From the NCBI GenBank assembly GCA_030248295.1, contig JASANH010000626.1, positions 2,294,001 to 2,358,000 on the forward strand: a DNA stretch of 64,000 nt. Reading direction: 5' to 3'. This DNA comes from Mesodorylaimus sp. YZB2_4 (lineage: Eukaryota; Nematoda; Enoplea; Dorylaimida; Dorylaimidae). Position 1 is the stretch's first letter, and every line of letters starts with the position of its first letter. The notes beneath the pieces were generated by a model. That model searched no databases. It was not told where the DNA came from and saw only the letters and a program-made list of their open reading frames with translations. The translations under genes were made by a program, and so were the position numbers. Below are positions 21,591-31,809 of this stretch, piece after piece.

Positions 21591-21662
21591 ACCACCACAC
21601 GTGAACCTGTCACACGGTGGTTTCTCCACCTTCTTCCAGGTGGAAGCGATGGGGACATCGCT
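21591..21662 (+). repeat. Three adjacent hairpins at the end of the 552-bp unit
   Basis: ACCACC/GGTGGT (21591-21621, 19-nt loop) is followed by TCCACCT-TCTTCC-AGGTGGA (21625-21644) and then AGCGATG-GGGA-CATCGCT (21645-21662). The last two are perfect 7-bp stems directly abutting one another. They end about 20 bp before the second copy of the unit starts. Confidence 0.8.
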
Positions 21663-21681
21663 TTCCTAACGGAGGGAGGAA

Positions 21682-21775
21682 TGTAGTGGGCGTGTTTGGC
21701 CTGTGGAGAAGGTAGTGTATCTGGTTGCCTTAACTGGCCGCCTTATACACGGAGCAGTATGCGGTTGCCTTGACT
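21682..21775 (+). repeat. 94-bp direct repeat, truncated second copy
   Basis: It repeats 21130-21223 at a spacing of 552 bp. The copy stops inside the loop of hairpin 2 (after TTGCCTTGACT) and joins CCTGCCCCATCGG, leaving hairpin 2 without its right arm. Confidence 0.9.
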
Positions 21776-21886
21776 CCTGCCCCATCGGCGGGTGTTGGTT
21801 CATCGGGTGGCCGTGCTCTATTGGAAATTGAGCCGCAGTCGCCTGATGCGTCAGCTTCGGACACGGCGCCGATTGCGCCGGGGTCC

Positions 21887-24316
21887 ATGTCCTATCGTCA
21901 GCGGCAAGAGAAGTACCATGCGTATCTGCGGCCGTGTGGTTTCGCGGTTAATCGGATTGACAGCTCTCAATTCGCGTGTTGGGTTGTGGCGAGAGGTGCG
22001 GCATACGGCACGTTTAGCATGGCCGATTCGAAGGTTGTCGACCGACCGCTCAAGCCTACAGCCGAGCATTATGCTGCCGTCAATTCGCTGCCACCGCCAA
22101 TCAGTCGCGGCCTATTGTCGCTGTCTGATGCGATTTTGCTCACGACGCCCGGATTCCCTGCTGCGGAGTTGGCTGGAATGACCGATCTGTCGTTCCCTCC
22201 GAATGGCACGCCGATCTCTCAGCGTCGGGTTCCGGTTCCAGTTTATGGTTTGTCGAATGCTGGACTATCTTTCCGGCAGTTCCCGATGGCCCCGGGCTCA
22301 TTGGCTCGTTGGGCATGCGATTTATGGAAGATCCAGTTTTGCCAGGTCTTGACCCTGTTGCAGGCTCAGGAACCTTGGAACCGATCCTCGCGAATGCTGC
22401 AGGCAGTGGCGTGTGAACTCTTGGCTTTGCACGCCCAAACTTTATCCCGTATGGTTGGTGTCGATCGTGGACATCGGTATCGGTGCCTCATGTCCGATTG
22501 GATGATGGCATCGTTGGACTTCGTATCGTTTGTGGCGAATTCCGTCTACCGCGTGACGGAGGACGAGTGTTTGCGGCTACGTGGAAAGGGTGCGGATGGA
22601 CGGTCTTGGGTATTTTGGCCGGCGCCTTCTGGGCGATGCGCCGTGTTGGTACCCATCAATAAGCGAATGGCGACGAAATTGGCCAGCGTCCATTTGAAGC
22701 GATTGCATCGCGGGTTGGACGACCATATGTTGGGTCTGTCCCTGTCGTTGCCGCACCCTGGTTCCACTGCACGATATTTGCGGTTGATCGGAACAGAGAC
22801 GGCTCATTTATTTTCGTTCGGATTGATCTTCTTGAAGTATCAATCCCGCGCCTACACGTCTCGATTTTCCGACTTGTTTTCGACCGCCGTTATGGCTGAT
22901 CCCGACCGACCGGGTTCGTCGATTGCGATTCCCGCGTCATTGCGGCTGATGGATCACTTCATCGACGTCTTGCAGTCCCCTGGGACGACGTCCGTATTTG
23001 ACCCATTCCAGAGATTGAACGACACTGCGTATTTGATTCCAGAGGGGTATCCGCCGATGCCCGCTCCTCCACAGACTCCGCCGACCAGTAGTTCGAGCCG
23101 CGAAGAGGGCGAACTGTCTGGGTCCGAACAAGCCAGACGTGATCGGAAGAGACGTCAGCGGTCCCGTTCCCGTTCTCGTCAATCCCGTGATCCGCCGGGT
23201 GGACATCGGAAGCCACCCCCAGGGGGTGGTGCAGCAGCGTCGGGTTCGGGCGCCGGTTCGTCTCGGTCTGGTTCGATGGTTTTCTATTCGTCGCAGCGTC
23301 AATCGTCCTCGTCTTCGACGCACCAGGGGTCTAGTCAGCACTATGGTACCCATCGTCCGGCGTTGCCCACGGTTTTGGAAGAATCGGTGGACAATGTGTT
23401 GGATCTGTCTTCCGGTAAGCGGGACGGTGGTTCGGGTTTGGTTGGTTCCGCACCCCCAGTGGTCAATGTCCAGGTGGGGGGGGGAGTCATCCCTGCGGAT
23501 TTAGCTTCACTGGAGGATTTGGCGGGGCTTGCCGATTGCGATTCCCCTGCCGATCCGGTGCCAGTTTCCCCAGTGGGCTCGGTGAGTGGACCCTTCTCTG
23601 CTCCCGACTCGACCACGTTGGTGCCGCCCGCGTCTGGACAATTCCCTCCGGACGTCGCGCGGTTCGGCCAGGGCAAGGGCCCATTCCCTCGTTGGAGCCG
23701 GGATGAATTTTTGGCCATTCCCGTGCCGCATCCAACTATTTCTACGCCTACGTCGTTAGCGGACCTGAACGGTGTTCCTTTCGGGTTTCCGATGGTTGCT
23801 CCGTTGCAATGGCGAAACACGTTTATGGTCCCATTGTGTTTCGGCCAAGATTTGTCCCAATATGTCTACGAGCTATTGTTCGACTGTCCGGCAGCGGTTG
23901 TGGTCCATGGTGACGGTGGAGTCAAGCGTTGGGTAATTCGAAAACCCTTCTTCTATTTACCGCACTATCCCACGGCTTTCCGACCGGCTTTCGACATCTC
24001 TGGCGTCCCCTTGGACCAGCCGTGGACAATCATGGATTGGCCGTCACGTCAGCTGTTTGCTTCGTTCGACGAGTGGGTGAGTAGCCTTTGCAGTCACCGT
24101 TTTCTGGTTGCGAGGGCTATGTGGATTGCCCGTGTGCAGCAGCTGTCGCCGGCCCACTTGGCCATGTACTTTCCAGATCCGGCCAGTGGTGGTTTCCCGT
24201 TTTGTAACGACGAATCTTTGGTTTCGGACGTTCAAATGTCGGCTGATGGCGAGGAGTTCGTCGCAGCTCCGGTGGCCGGCGAGGCGATTCCTTGCCCGGC
24301 GCCGATGGTGGAGTGA
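21887..24316 (+). CDS. Gag-like protein of the GC-rich mobile element
   Basis: The first ATG in the frame is at 21887 (MSYRQRQEKYHAYLR), giving about 809 aa. The frame is open upstream to 21734 but has no earlier ATG. No known domain is recognised. The N-terminal half (codons 1-400) is mixed helical and hydrophobic, as a capsid-like region might be. Near codons 410-445 lies a strongly basic Arg/Ser stretch (DRKRRQRSRSRSRQ) with Gly/Pro/Ser-rich flanks, typical of a nucleic-acid-binding segment. I see no CCHC zinc knuckle. The last 200 codons are rich in aromatic residues and have no obvious homologue. There are no internal stops or introns across 2.4 kb. Gag of a DIRS-like or LTR element is the best guess from context; the sequence does not prove it. 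Confidence 0.6.
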   Translation: MSYRQRQEKYHAYLRPCGFAVNRIDSSQFACWVVARGAAYGTFSMADSKVVDRPLKPTAEHYAAVNSLPPPISRGLLSLSDAILLTTPGFPAAELAGMTDLSFPPNGTPISQRRVPVPVYGLSNAGLSFRQFPMAPGSLARWACDLWKIQFCQVLTLLQAQEPWNRSSRMLQAVACELLALHAQTLSRMVGVDRGHRYRCLMSDWMMASLDFVSFVANSVYRVTEDECLRLRGKGADGRSWVFWPAPSGRCAVLVPINKRMATKLASVHLKRLHRGLDDHMLGLSLSLPHPGSTARYLRLIGTETAHLFSFGLIFLKYQSRAYTSRFSDLFSTAVMADPDRPGSSIAIPASLRLMDHFIDVLQSPGTTSVFDPFQRLNDTAYLIPEGYPPMPAPPQTPPTSSSSREEGELSGSEQARRDRKRRQRSRSRSRQSRDPPGGHRKPPPGGGAAASGSGAGSSRSGSMVFYSSQRQSSSSSTHQGSSQHYGTHRPALPTVLEESVDNVLDLSSGKRDGGSGLVGSAPPVVNVQVGGGVIPADLASLEDLAGLADCDSPADPVPVSPVGSVSGPFSAPDSTTLVPPASGQFPPDVARFGQGKGPFPRWSRDEFLAIPVPHPTISTPTSLADLNGVPFGFPMVAPLQWRNTFMVPLCFGQDLSQYVYELLFDCPAAVVVHGDGGVKRWVIRKPFFYLPHYPTAFRPAFDISGVPLDQPWTIMDWPSRQLFASFDEWVSSLCSHRFLVARAMWIARVQQLSPAHLAMYFPDPASGGFPFCNDESLVSDVQMSADGEEFVAAPVAGEAIPCPAPMVE

Positions 24317-24393
24317 TTCGTCATAAGTTGGGCTAACAGGGTTTCGGCTAATTGGATTAACCCTGTGTGTGTGTGTGTGCGTGGGTATTTTAC

Positions 24394-24574
24394 GGACTGA
24401 ACTCTTTTCGGTCCTGTTTTCTTTATGGGCTAGACTATTTCTGGCCCCGCCTCAGCCGTGTGGTAGATTTTGTGGGGATTATTTTTGATTTGCTGAGGTT
24501 CGGTGCATTATTTGCCCGCCCAGTCTTTCGTCATCTGGACTGGGTTACAGAGTCTGGACTGTTCTGGTCTCTGT
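24394..24574 (+). repeat. Second array of hairpins after the gag-like frame
   Basis: Four closely spaced hairpins: GGACTGA-ACTCTTT-TCGGTCC (24394-24414), GGGCTAG-ACTATTT-CTGGCCC (24427-24447), CCCAGTC/GACTGGG with a 12-nt loop (24519-24544), and an 11-position stem with one mismatch closing ACTGTT (24547-24574). In three of the four, the loop is ACTnTT(T) while the arms differ. The first two also place a G-U pair at the same stem position. A further hairpin CAGTGGA...TCCACTG lies at about 24918-24946. Confidence 0.7.
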
Positions 24575-24980
24575 ACACACCGAGTTTGCGCACATACTGG
24601 GCGATCCCTGGTTGTGTCGGTGCACGATCCTTGACCCCTTTTCGGGCTTCAGGGTAGTGCGTAGGTCACGGGGTCTCCCATTGCTGGATGATTCTCTGGC
24701 AGTGTGCCTGGGTGGTGCTCCTCTTCCCTTTCAGCAGCCGTCACCCAGCCATTAAGAACGTGTGATGTTCTGCGATTTTGTGATTGGGGCTGGGATGACG
24801 TGTGGTGTTGAGCATTGCTGAACCCAGGTACTTTGGTGTGCGCCTCGTTGGACCATAGGGCCGTCCGGGGAGTCGCTTATGTATGTGTCACCTAGGGGAC
24901 TCGCTGGACGACAGCAGTGGACTACCCGTTTTGGTCTCCACTGACTCAGGTTACGCCCTGGTCTCGCCTTTTCTGGGACG

Positions 24981-26519
24981 GACTATTCTGCTCAATAATT
25001 ACGATCCTGGTGGGAAATGCCGATATAAAAAGATTGGTCCTCTATACACTTTATCTTCAGTGACCACTCACAGTATCATAATTGCGGATTTCGTCGGCAT
25101 TTGACCCTGGTCAAGAAGCTGAAATTAATTTTTAAGATCGACGCAAGTGCTAAATATTTTGTATTTGCTTTCAGGTCCATCTCGCGACCGTAATCGAAGA
25201 CAGGGCCGCATTTTATGCTTGTAAGCATCTTTGTCGATACTGCTGGCAAAGTCGGAACTCCCTCACGCCTAGCTCTAATTTACGACTCGTTACGACGATT
25301 GATGAAGCTAGGAATCTTCAAAAAATACAACTGCCCGCGAAAAGGCCCTTTGAGACCGATCGTGAGACATCGAACTCGGAGACAGGCTCTTACCTGCATT
25401 TGAATCAGACTGCTGACTACAGGAGTGCAGTGAGAGATCCCTCCAGTGCTTGATATTAACTGTAGATATGCCGCGAGAGTCCACTGCGCTATGATGTATT
25501 TGATAAATTGTAGTGGCATACGCAAGACCTGGTCCGTGCAGAAAAACTACAGAGGACTAGAAAATCGGCATGACAATAACAATTATTTAGGGTGACCAAA
25601 CTAATGGATCCGCCGCATTTATATTAAAATTGCTGCAGTTGTTATTCTATAGGCTCATAGTATATACTGTACAGTAGTGAGCTTATACCGCCTTATTTCG
25701 AAACCTCTGAGCTGGAGGATCTCGCACTCCAACCGCATATTCGGTCGGAATGGGTTTATTTGCGATTGATATATTTTTCATTCTTATAATGGAAACGTCG
25801 TAGTGTAGTGTTATGCTCTTGAACTCATTAACGTTATTATTACTATCTCCGTCAAGTTCACTTATCAGCAAGTTGTCCTGCTGGTGCTCTGACTCCTTTA
25901 AAACTAATGAATTCGAGCCGAATCGTAAGAGCTCGACTCACAAGCCGATATGTTGATGTAGTTTACTCGGCCGCGCCGCACAAGGAGGCATAAGTAGAAG
26001 ACTGACTAGGATACAAATAAAAGGTTATCAGTTCAATCCACAAAACAAAAGAAGACGAGGGAACCACTCAGCGTGACTTGTACCCGATATCGACCTAGGC
26101 CAAAGGGTAATAGGAACGCAACCGACATGATTTACCATAATGCTTGAACTAGATCTTCTCTTCCCCCTTTTAGAATTCCTGGCACCAGAAAAGAATACAT
26201 GGAGGCGAAATTGTCACGTCGTAATCCGTCATACTGTTTATTGGGATCATTAGAACACCACTACTTACTTTCTGGTGTCGATTTTCCCGCAGGAGCTTAA
26301 GTCCTGTGAAATTTATCAGCTATCAACAAGAACCACCTGGGCAATATGAAAGATGATTCTTGCTTTACTGATGGCCTGAGCAAGTTTTCTGTCTTTGTCT
26401 GGCACGGATATACTGTAACTGGGGGCAAAAGGAAGAGTTTCCACCAGAAACAGAGAAATATTTTATTCAAAAACCGTAGACCTTAGCTTAAAATAAATAA
26501 AATCTTAACGTTTTGTCAG
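24981..26519. other. Stretch upstream of DEG/ENaC remnant with no supported gene
   Basis: I looked here on the minus strand for the missing N-terminal exons of remnant B (the WCQMTGWHG block and TM1) and did not find them. Nothing else is identifiable. Confidence 0.35.
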
Positions 26520-26523
26520 CAGA

Positions 26524-26992
26524 GTAGCATAGCGGTCAAGGTTACGTATGCCCAAACGTGGCTACTGCCCTGGTGGGTTTGCCTTTTTTGGAATAGTTTT
26601 TAGTGCTAATCATACTTATTGTTCATGAGACAGCCTCTGCTTTGGTTCTCCATGCATTCACAAGGAACAGGTGCTGAGCCTAAATACTTCTTGGGTTGAA
26701 AAGTTAAATCATATCTCATGTTGTTCTGGTCCAATAAAAATACTCGGGACCGTTTTGATCGCCCCCTGTATTTGTCATTTAACCAACGAAGTAGACTTAC
26801 GTTGGTGGTTGAATGACAATAGGAGAAATGGGAAGTCAAAGCAGAGGCGGAACAAAAATGGCAGCTTCGTACAACAGTATGATCAATGTTTCCTTTGCTT
26901 AACTCTCATCTTGGGCACAGTCGTCAAACGCACGTATGTTAGTTACCAGTGCCACGTTTGGGCATACGTACGAGTAACCTTGACCACTGCGC
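26524..26992. repeat. Inverted-repeat element of ~470 bp
   Basis: The left arm (26533-26565: GCGGTCAAGGTTACGTATGC then CCAAACGTGGC) recurs in reverse complement at 26950-26992. The centre holds an imperfect hairpin at about 26774-26818 (GTCATTTAACCAACG against CGTTGGTGGTTGAATGAC). The arm text CGCAGTGGTCAAGGTTA is reminiscent of a tRNA D-arm, so this could be a head-to-head pair of SINE fragments instead of a DNA transposon. Confidence 0.6.
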
Positions 26993-27516
26993 TCGCTCCG
27001 ATGACCGCAGTTTGAAACTGTGATTCATTAAGCCCCATAAGGGTCTCTACGGGTTCTAAATAATATATATTCATTCGTTTCTGGCGGAGGCTCGTGCCAC
27101 TAATCGTATCTGAGCCAGAATACAAAGATCAAGACCATAAGGTGTGTTATTGCTAGGCAAACAACAGAAACGAAACGTTGACCGACCCATCAGTCATCAG
27201 AGTCAAGGTAACTTCGCCGTTTATGCTGATGACGGCTGTGTTATGCCCCCCGAAAAGTCCATTTGTTCTTTTTATATTCTTCCTCGTGTATCATTGCTAA
27301 AATGAGCACAAAGAATAAAAATATTTCCAATACGAGTAGGTATATCTAGTACTCTATCAAGCATGAAGTCTGAGGATTATTTAATGTTTATATATAAGAT
27401 AGACATTTCGCAAAAACTTGTACCAAATATAACCCGTACCTTGTGCCAAATATATAAAAAGTGGAGGGTAGCGTGCATACTGTATGATGTGGTCACTGCA
27501 CTAATGCGTATTGCAA

Positions 27517-29662
27517 CTAGGCAACGCGCGCTGTACTGTGTTTCTCATATTTGTAACTGATACCTCGACAAATAAAATAAAATATTTGAAAAATGCTGAG
27601 GAAACTGATGCCACTCCAAACACCTAGGCATCCCCCGATGTTGCTTATCACTTCTTCAAGAGTTGAACGTGGTGACTTTTCAATTATTCTTTCCTCCCCT
27701 CTCTCGTATTCCAGCTCGACCAGAGTGAACAGGCTGATTTCCTCTGCAGTATAGTTCTTCTGCGATCCATATCGCGCCATGAATTCGTTGATAGCATTGC
27801 TCAATCTTCCTATTTTCCTGGACGCTAAAAACAGGGAGCTGGAGAGCTTGGTTTCCACGCGACGGATGACACATGGCTCGGGGCATCTGTCGGCACATTT
27901 GTAATCGTAAATTTGTTCCGCTGTCACATGTTTGTTACCAGACGACTTATTCGCAGCCGCATTTCTGCAAGAAACCTTCTTACAAATTTCGTGATAGAAA
28001 TCCATAAAACACTTACGCGACGTTCGAGTGTAAGTCGAAACATTTATACAATGCATCTGGATCCATGCACTGAGGGGCCGTGCTTTTGACGTCATCGAGG
28101 CCAACACAGTTAAGACAACATCCGCAATATTTCATGGAGAAAATAATATTGCAGTCAATTTGACAGAGCGGCTTATAGTATTCAGCTGAAAAACCCGGAA
28201 GTGCTTGTCTCCATCCAATTTCAGCGTACCTTACTGAAACTTGCCTGTCGTCAGATATGAATATGGCTTATCGCATGGCAGTTTGATGTTGGAGAAGGAT
28301 AAGAGGCGTTGCCTGGATGCCATTCGTTGTTCCTCCATGGTCAAGGTGATGAGATTGCTGGTGCCAGGTTGAACGAGAAACGTAGAACTGAATTCGTCTA
28401 CAAATTCGGTTTTTCCCAAGTAAAGCTTGATTTCGAAACCAGCAGTGGCGTCAGTTGGGTCGTCCAATGAGCCGGTCTTGTTGTTAGCATCTAGCAAATA
28501 ATATATGCGTTTTCCTAGCCCTGGACAGAAAAGGCACGTGATTAGCAGAAAAAGGAGGTAGTGCATTAGAAGCTTACGCTCTGCTTCTTTTTTGTCCCCT
28601 CCATATCCAAATGTATTATTCGGAATAACTCTGAAACATCGCTCAGTTTCGGTAGACCGCTGAACATTGCAACATTTTTCCGGATTCAAATGGACGGGAT
28701 CAAAGGCGAATGAATATCCACATTGCAGAACTGAGTCTGCACACTTCAAATCGCGCGCCATCAGTGAAGAAGACTGAAAAAGCAAGATATAGACTCCAGA
28801 TTATTTTCCAGCACTCTAAGAGGTTTTGGCCTCGAGGAGGGATTACTGACGATGAGAAGGGAAATTGATGAATGATAGGGTGGACTTGGTTTATAGGTGT
28901 AATTGTTCTACCGACTAGTACTGGATACTGTGAAACGGTTTCAGTTTGCGGGGGGGGGGGGCAAAAATTTGGTGGTTGACCTTTTAAAAGATCTGATGAA
29001 GCAAAATTGTGTATTTTTTCACTTTCGGTTTTGCTCTTTGTTGTAAACTATTATGAAGTTGAAGCCATCAGATATTCATTCGTCTTTTGCTTGTCATTGA
29101 TCAGTCACCTACTCCTTCCTACTGTACGATAGACCCGCTGTCATGACTCACAGTCAGTCACACAGCGAGTCAATCTGTGTGAGACGTGTGCGGGCATACA
29201 GTAAAAATACATTCATGACTGCGTGCTGTACATCGGGACGTACAAGGCCAGACAACAATGCTTACTTACATTCTCGTCCCCCTCCGTCGATTGGGGTATT
29301 CCTTCCGCTGTGGCCAGATGGTACGCCCATACTGATGGCAGATTCAAGGCGCATATGGTCATGTTCGGCCACTCCAGGAATCCTTTGTCGGGCAGCTTGT
29401 AACTCGTGCTAGTCACCCATTGATCGTTGGATGTGAAGTCCATCACCATGTCGAGTACTTGGTTCACAGCAAAGAAGCATCCCGCCAAAACGATCAGGAG
29501 CCAAATGATTTTCCAGACCAATCTGTCGGCTTTGTAACAATCTAGGATGCCGTGCCAGCCTGTCATTTGGCACCATTCGCCAAAAAAACTTGTTTGCTCA
29601 TTTTCTGGTGGCATTTCGGGCGGGGCTGGAAAAGCGATCTTTGGCTTCGCCACAGATTGCAT
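27517..29662 (-). CDS. DEG/ENaC-family sodium channel subunit, gene C
   Basis: Five exons give a continuous 493-aa frame: 29270-29662, 28578-28773, 28245-28520, 28017-28185 and 27517-27964. Exon phases match gene A one for one. The N-terminus carries WCQMTGWHGIL with the His-Gly gating pair at residues 37-38. TM1 spans about 49-67, the Cys-rich ectodomain includes CADRCPEPC, and TM2 is preceded by GGCLGVWSGIS with the G-x-S filter motif near 463-465. The third intron (28186-28244) fits the frame only with a GC donor (ACAG|GCAAGT). Three introns are 52-59 nt, and the 57-nt one is a multiple of three without a stop. It lies in the same orientation as gene A, with remnant B between, so this is a tandem paralogue. 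It lacks gene A's acidic Ser/Thr insertion. Confidence 0.92.
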
Positions 29663-30685
29663 TGTAGGGGCAGAAGCCTTTCTAGTTACAACGGAATTGT
29701 TCTAATGAAGACTGGGTCTCTTGAACACCTTGCTGGTTATATCTTCCGCCACTACGGCATTAATTAATTAATAGAAACTTTCCATCTAAGCAGCACGAAC
29801 TGATGGCTTGAGCGATTAGGTTATTCATCTTCGCACAGGTGCAACTAGTGGAGCGAGTCCTGTCTCCCCCCAGTATACCATCTAATGCGTGTGGCAGCTG
29901 AAATTTCAAAGAGAGTTTCAAAACAAGGGTCATCAGCGCGTGAGCAGTGCTCATGGTTACCTGGACCAAAACTTGCTGTTGTAACTATGTGGGTGGAGAA
30001 ATCGGGCCCTGATAGGATTTGAAGAGAGAAAATATTCATGAAGCTTATACGAGTACCTACTTATCGTTCCTGCTCCCATCTTTGCTTCTACGTAGTTATC
30101 TGAACATTTTTAATCATGGACTCTTCGTGGCGATTTACGCGCCCACTGCAGGTGGCTGGAACCGACACCTACAGTAGGCGCGTAAACTATTTTGGCTGAC
30201 CCCATAAAACGCAACAACAAAAACAATTTTCGCTTCTTTTTCGACTCGATTTTCTTTTAGCTTCTTTTTTCGATTGTTTAAGTTTAAACCTCTCTCTGTC
30301 TTATGAATCATCCCCCGAGGACAGGAACCCAGCAACGGCTGTGAGGTTTCGGCGTCTCAAAAAAACCGTCGACGAGTCAGTCAGTAAATGCACAGTACTG
30401 TCGACAAGAAATCAAGGCGAAGTGCAAGAGTGGAAGGACTAACGTTGGGCCGAATCACTGCCACTAAAGCCTGTGCCGTCGTTAGTCACATGCGTCCACG
30501 CGGCGGATATTGTAAGCTTTGCAGAGGATTTGTCCAACTGCAAATGCTGCAGATAAGATTTCTGCCTAATCTGCGATTCGAAGGGAACAAGCAAATAGAG
30601 ATAAGGCGGGGATGCATATTTGGAGTTAGCTGCTGAAAACGAATGACACCGGAATGTCAGCGTTTGGAAAGCTGTAGCAGTATTC
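29663..30685. other. Intergenic stretch upstream of gene C
   Basis: It should contain the gene C promoter. No gene, repeat pair or RNA is recognised. Confidence 0.35.
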
Positions 30686-30895
30686 TCGAAAGCTCGCTGG
30701 AATTAGGTGAGCTGAAAGTGAAAATTCGTTCAGGTGACCGTAAATTTCCGGCGAGGTGATCGTATCATTTCCAGGCGATATCGCCGAGCAATTCAGTTGA
30801 GCTCGCCGGAAACAGGCCTAACTTTTGAGCACCATTCTCGAAAAAAGTTTAGGTGAGCGGAATATCACGGTGAGCGGGCAGCAGTTGGAAGCGCT
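30686..30895 (+). repeat. Dispersed ~200-bp repeat family, copy at 30.7 kb
   Basis: It starts GCAGTATTCTCGAAAGCTCG and has CACCATTCTCGAAAAAAGTT about 150 bp later, the same two-block layout as the 2.1-kb copy. Internal text includes GACCGTAAATTTCCGGCGAG and GAGCTCGCCGGAAACAGGCC. Confidence 0.65.
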
Positions 30896-31809
30896 TGTTT
30901 GTACGTAAACCAGGTGCACCTCATTGATTAAACTGCCAATCCATTGCCTATCAGTTGTAGAACGCTCAAAACATGGTCGTAAATAGCGTGCAGTGCACGG
31001 AGTTGTGGTGGCGGTGATGGTGGTTATGTGTGGTTGCAATTTTGAGGATTTACAGTGTAACCTAACTCGTTGTTCAAACTCTCAATAATGCAATGCCCCA
31101 CCTACGGAGAGGGTGTCCGACAAGTACACTGTTTCGTAGAACGTCAATTTTTTTGGTTCCATTGCGGTTTTGGCGATTTCCAAGAATTCGTCATGACAAT
31201 TTTTTCTTCATGACGACTCACCATTCACAAATGCTGGGCTGACTAAAAGTATCTCATATAAATCCATAATAATATCCGATTATGTGCTTCCCTGTACACT
31301 GCTCCAGCGCGTTATTGGATGGCCAGCTCATTGTCGGACTCCCGTACACTACATGTGTCTACTCGACGAGAGCCAGCATCAGCGCGGTGAGCGTGATCAA
31401 TAATAGTAAATCGTTTATCTCGTCGTTTCGAGGATCAAAGTCTAATTCTGGCAGTCTTTAGGCAAGCTGTGCAAAACTGCACAAGCAACGACATCCATGA
31501 CATTCTTCATAGATCAAAGCGTTTACACGTGCAAAGGAGCTCTTCCAGCCGGTAGACCCTAAAATAAAGCAGGGCAGTGGACAGTGGACGCACAGGAAAT
31601 CTCCTCCTCTGCCGATCGGCCTTCACACGTACTGTAGATCAGGCAAGATTTAGGCCCCAGTCGTTTTGGGACTCGAGAGCAATCACTGACACTCGTGTGC
31701 CTGGTCGAGGTGGCACAAATCATTTGGCTCTTCAAGGTTGGTCAGGCATATCCATGTTTCGCAATACCAAGGGAAATGTCATATTTTGACATCGACGGAA
31801 TTAGATTTA
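30896..31809. other. Gene-free stretch
   Basis: No domain-bearing frame, RNA gene or repeat is recognised. Confidence 0.35.

Larger units (their letters stand above)
21130..24980 (+). mobile_element. GC-rich retroelement-like unit of unknown class
   Basis: A 552-bp unit (21130-21681) is followed by a second, truncated start of the same unit (21682-21775), then a long intact reading frame (21887-24316), then about 650 bp rich in hairpins. The unit starts TGTAGTGGGCG, as LTRs start with TG, but I find no matching copy at the right side. There is no reverse transcriptase, RNase H, integrase or tyrosine recombinase in the window, so this copy would be non-autonomous or truncated. The right boundary is approximate. 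GC content and codon use (many TCG, CGG, CCG) stand out from the AT-richer surroundings, suggesting recent arrival. LTR, DIRS-like and Ngaro-like (split direct repeat) structures are all possible. Confidence 0.6.

Noticed and set aside
21770..21886. Start of the gag-like protein at 21770
   Set aside because: The codon is TTG and lies in the repeat junction. The first ATG in the open frame is at 21887, though a longer protein made by other means cannot be excluded.
24364..24380. A regulatory element at the (TG)n run after the gag-like frame
   Set aside because: A plain dinucleotide repeat with nothing further to support a function.
25683..25871. Possible missing N-terminal exon of DEG/ENaC remnant B
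   Set aside because: The translated text does not align with any exon of genes A or C, and neither the His-Gly motif nor TM1 is present.
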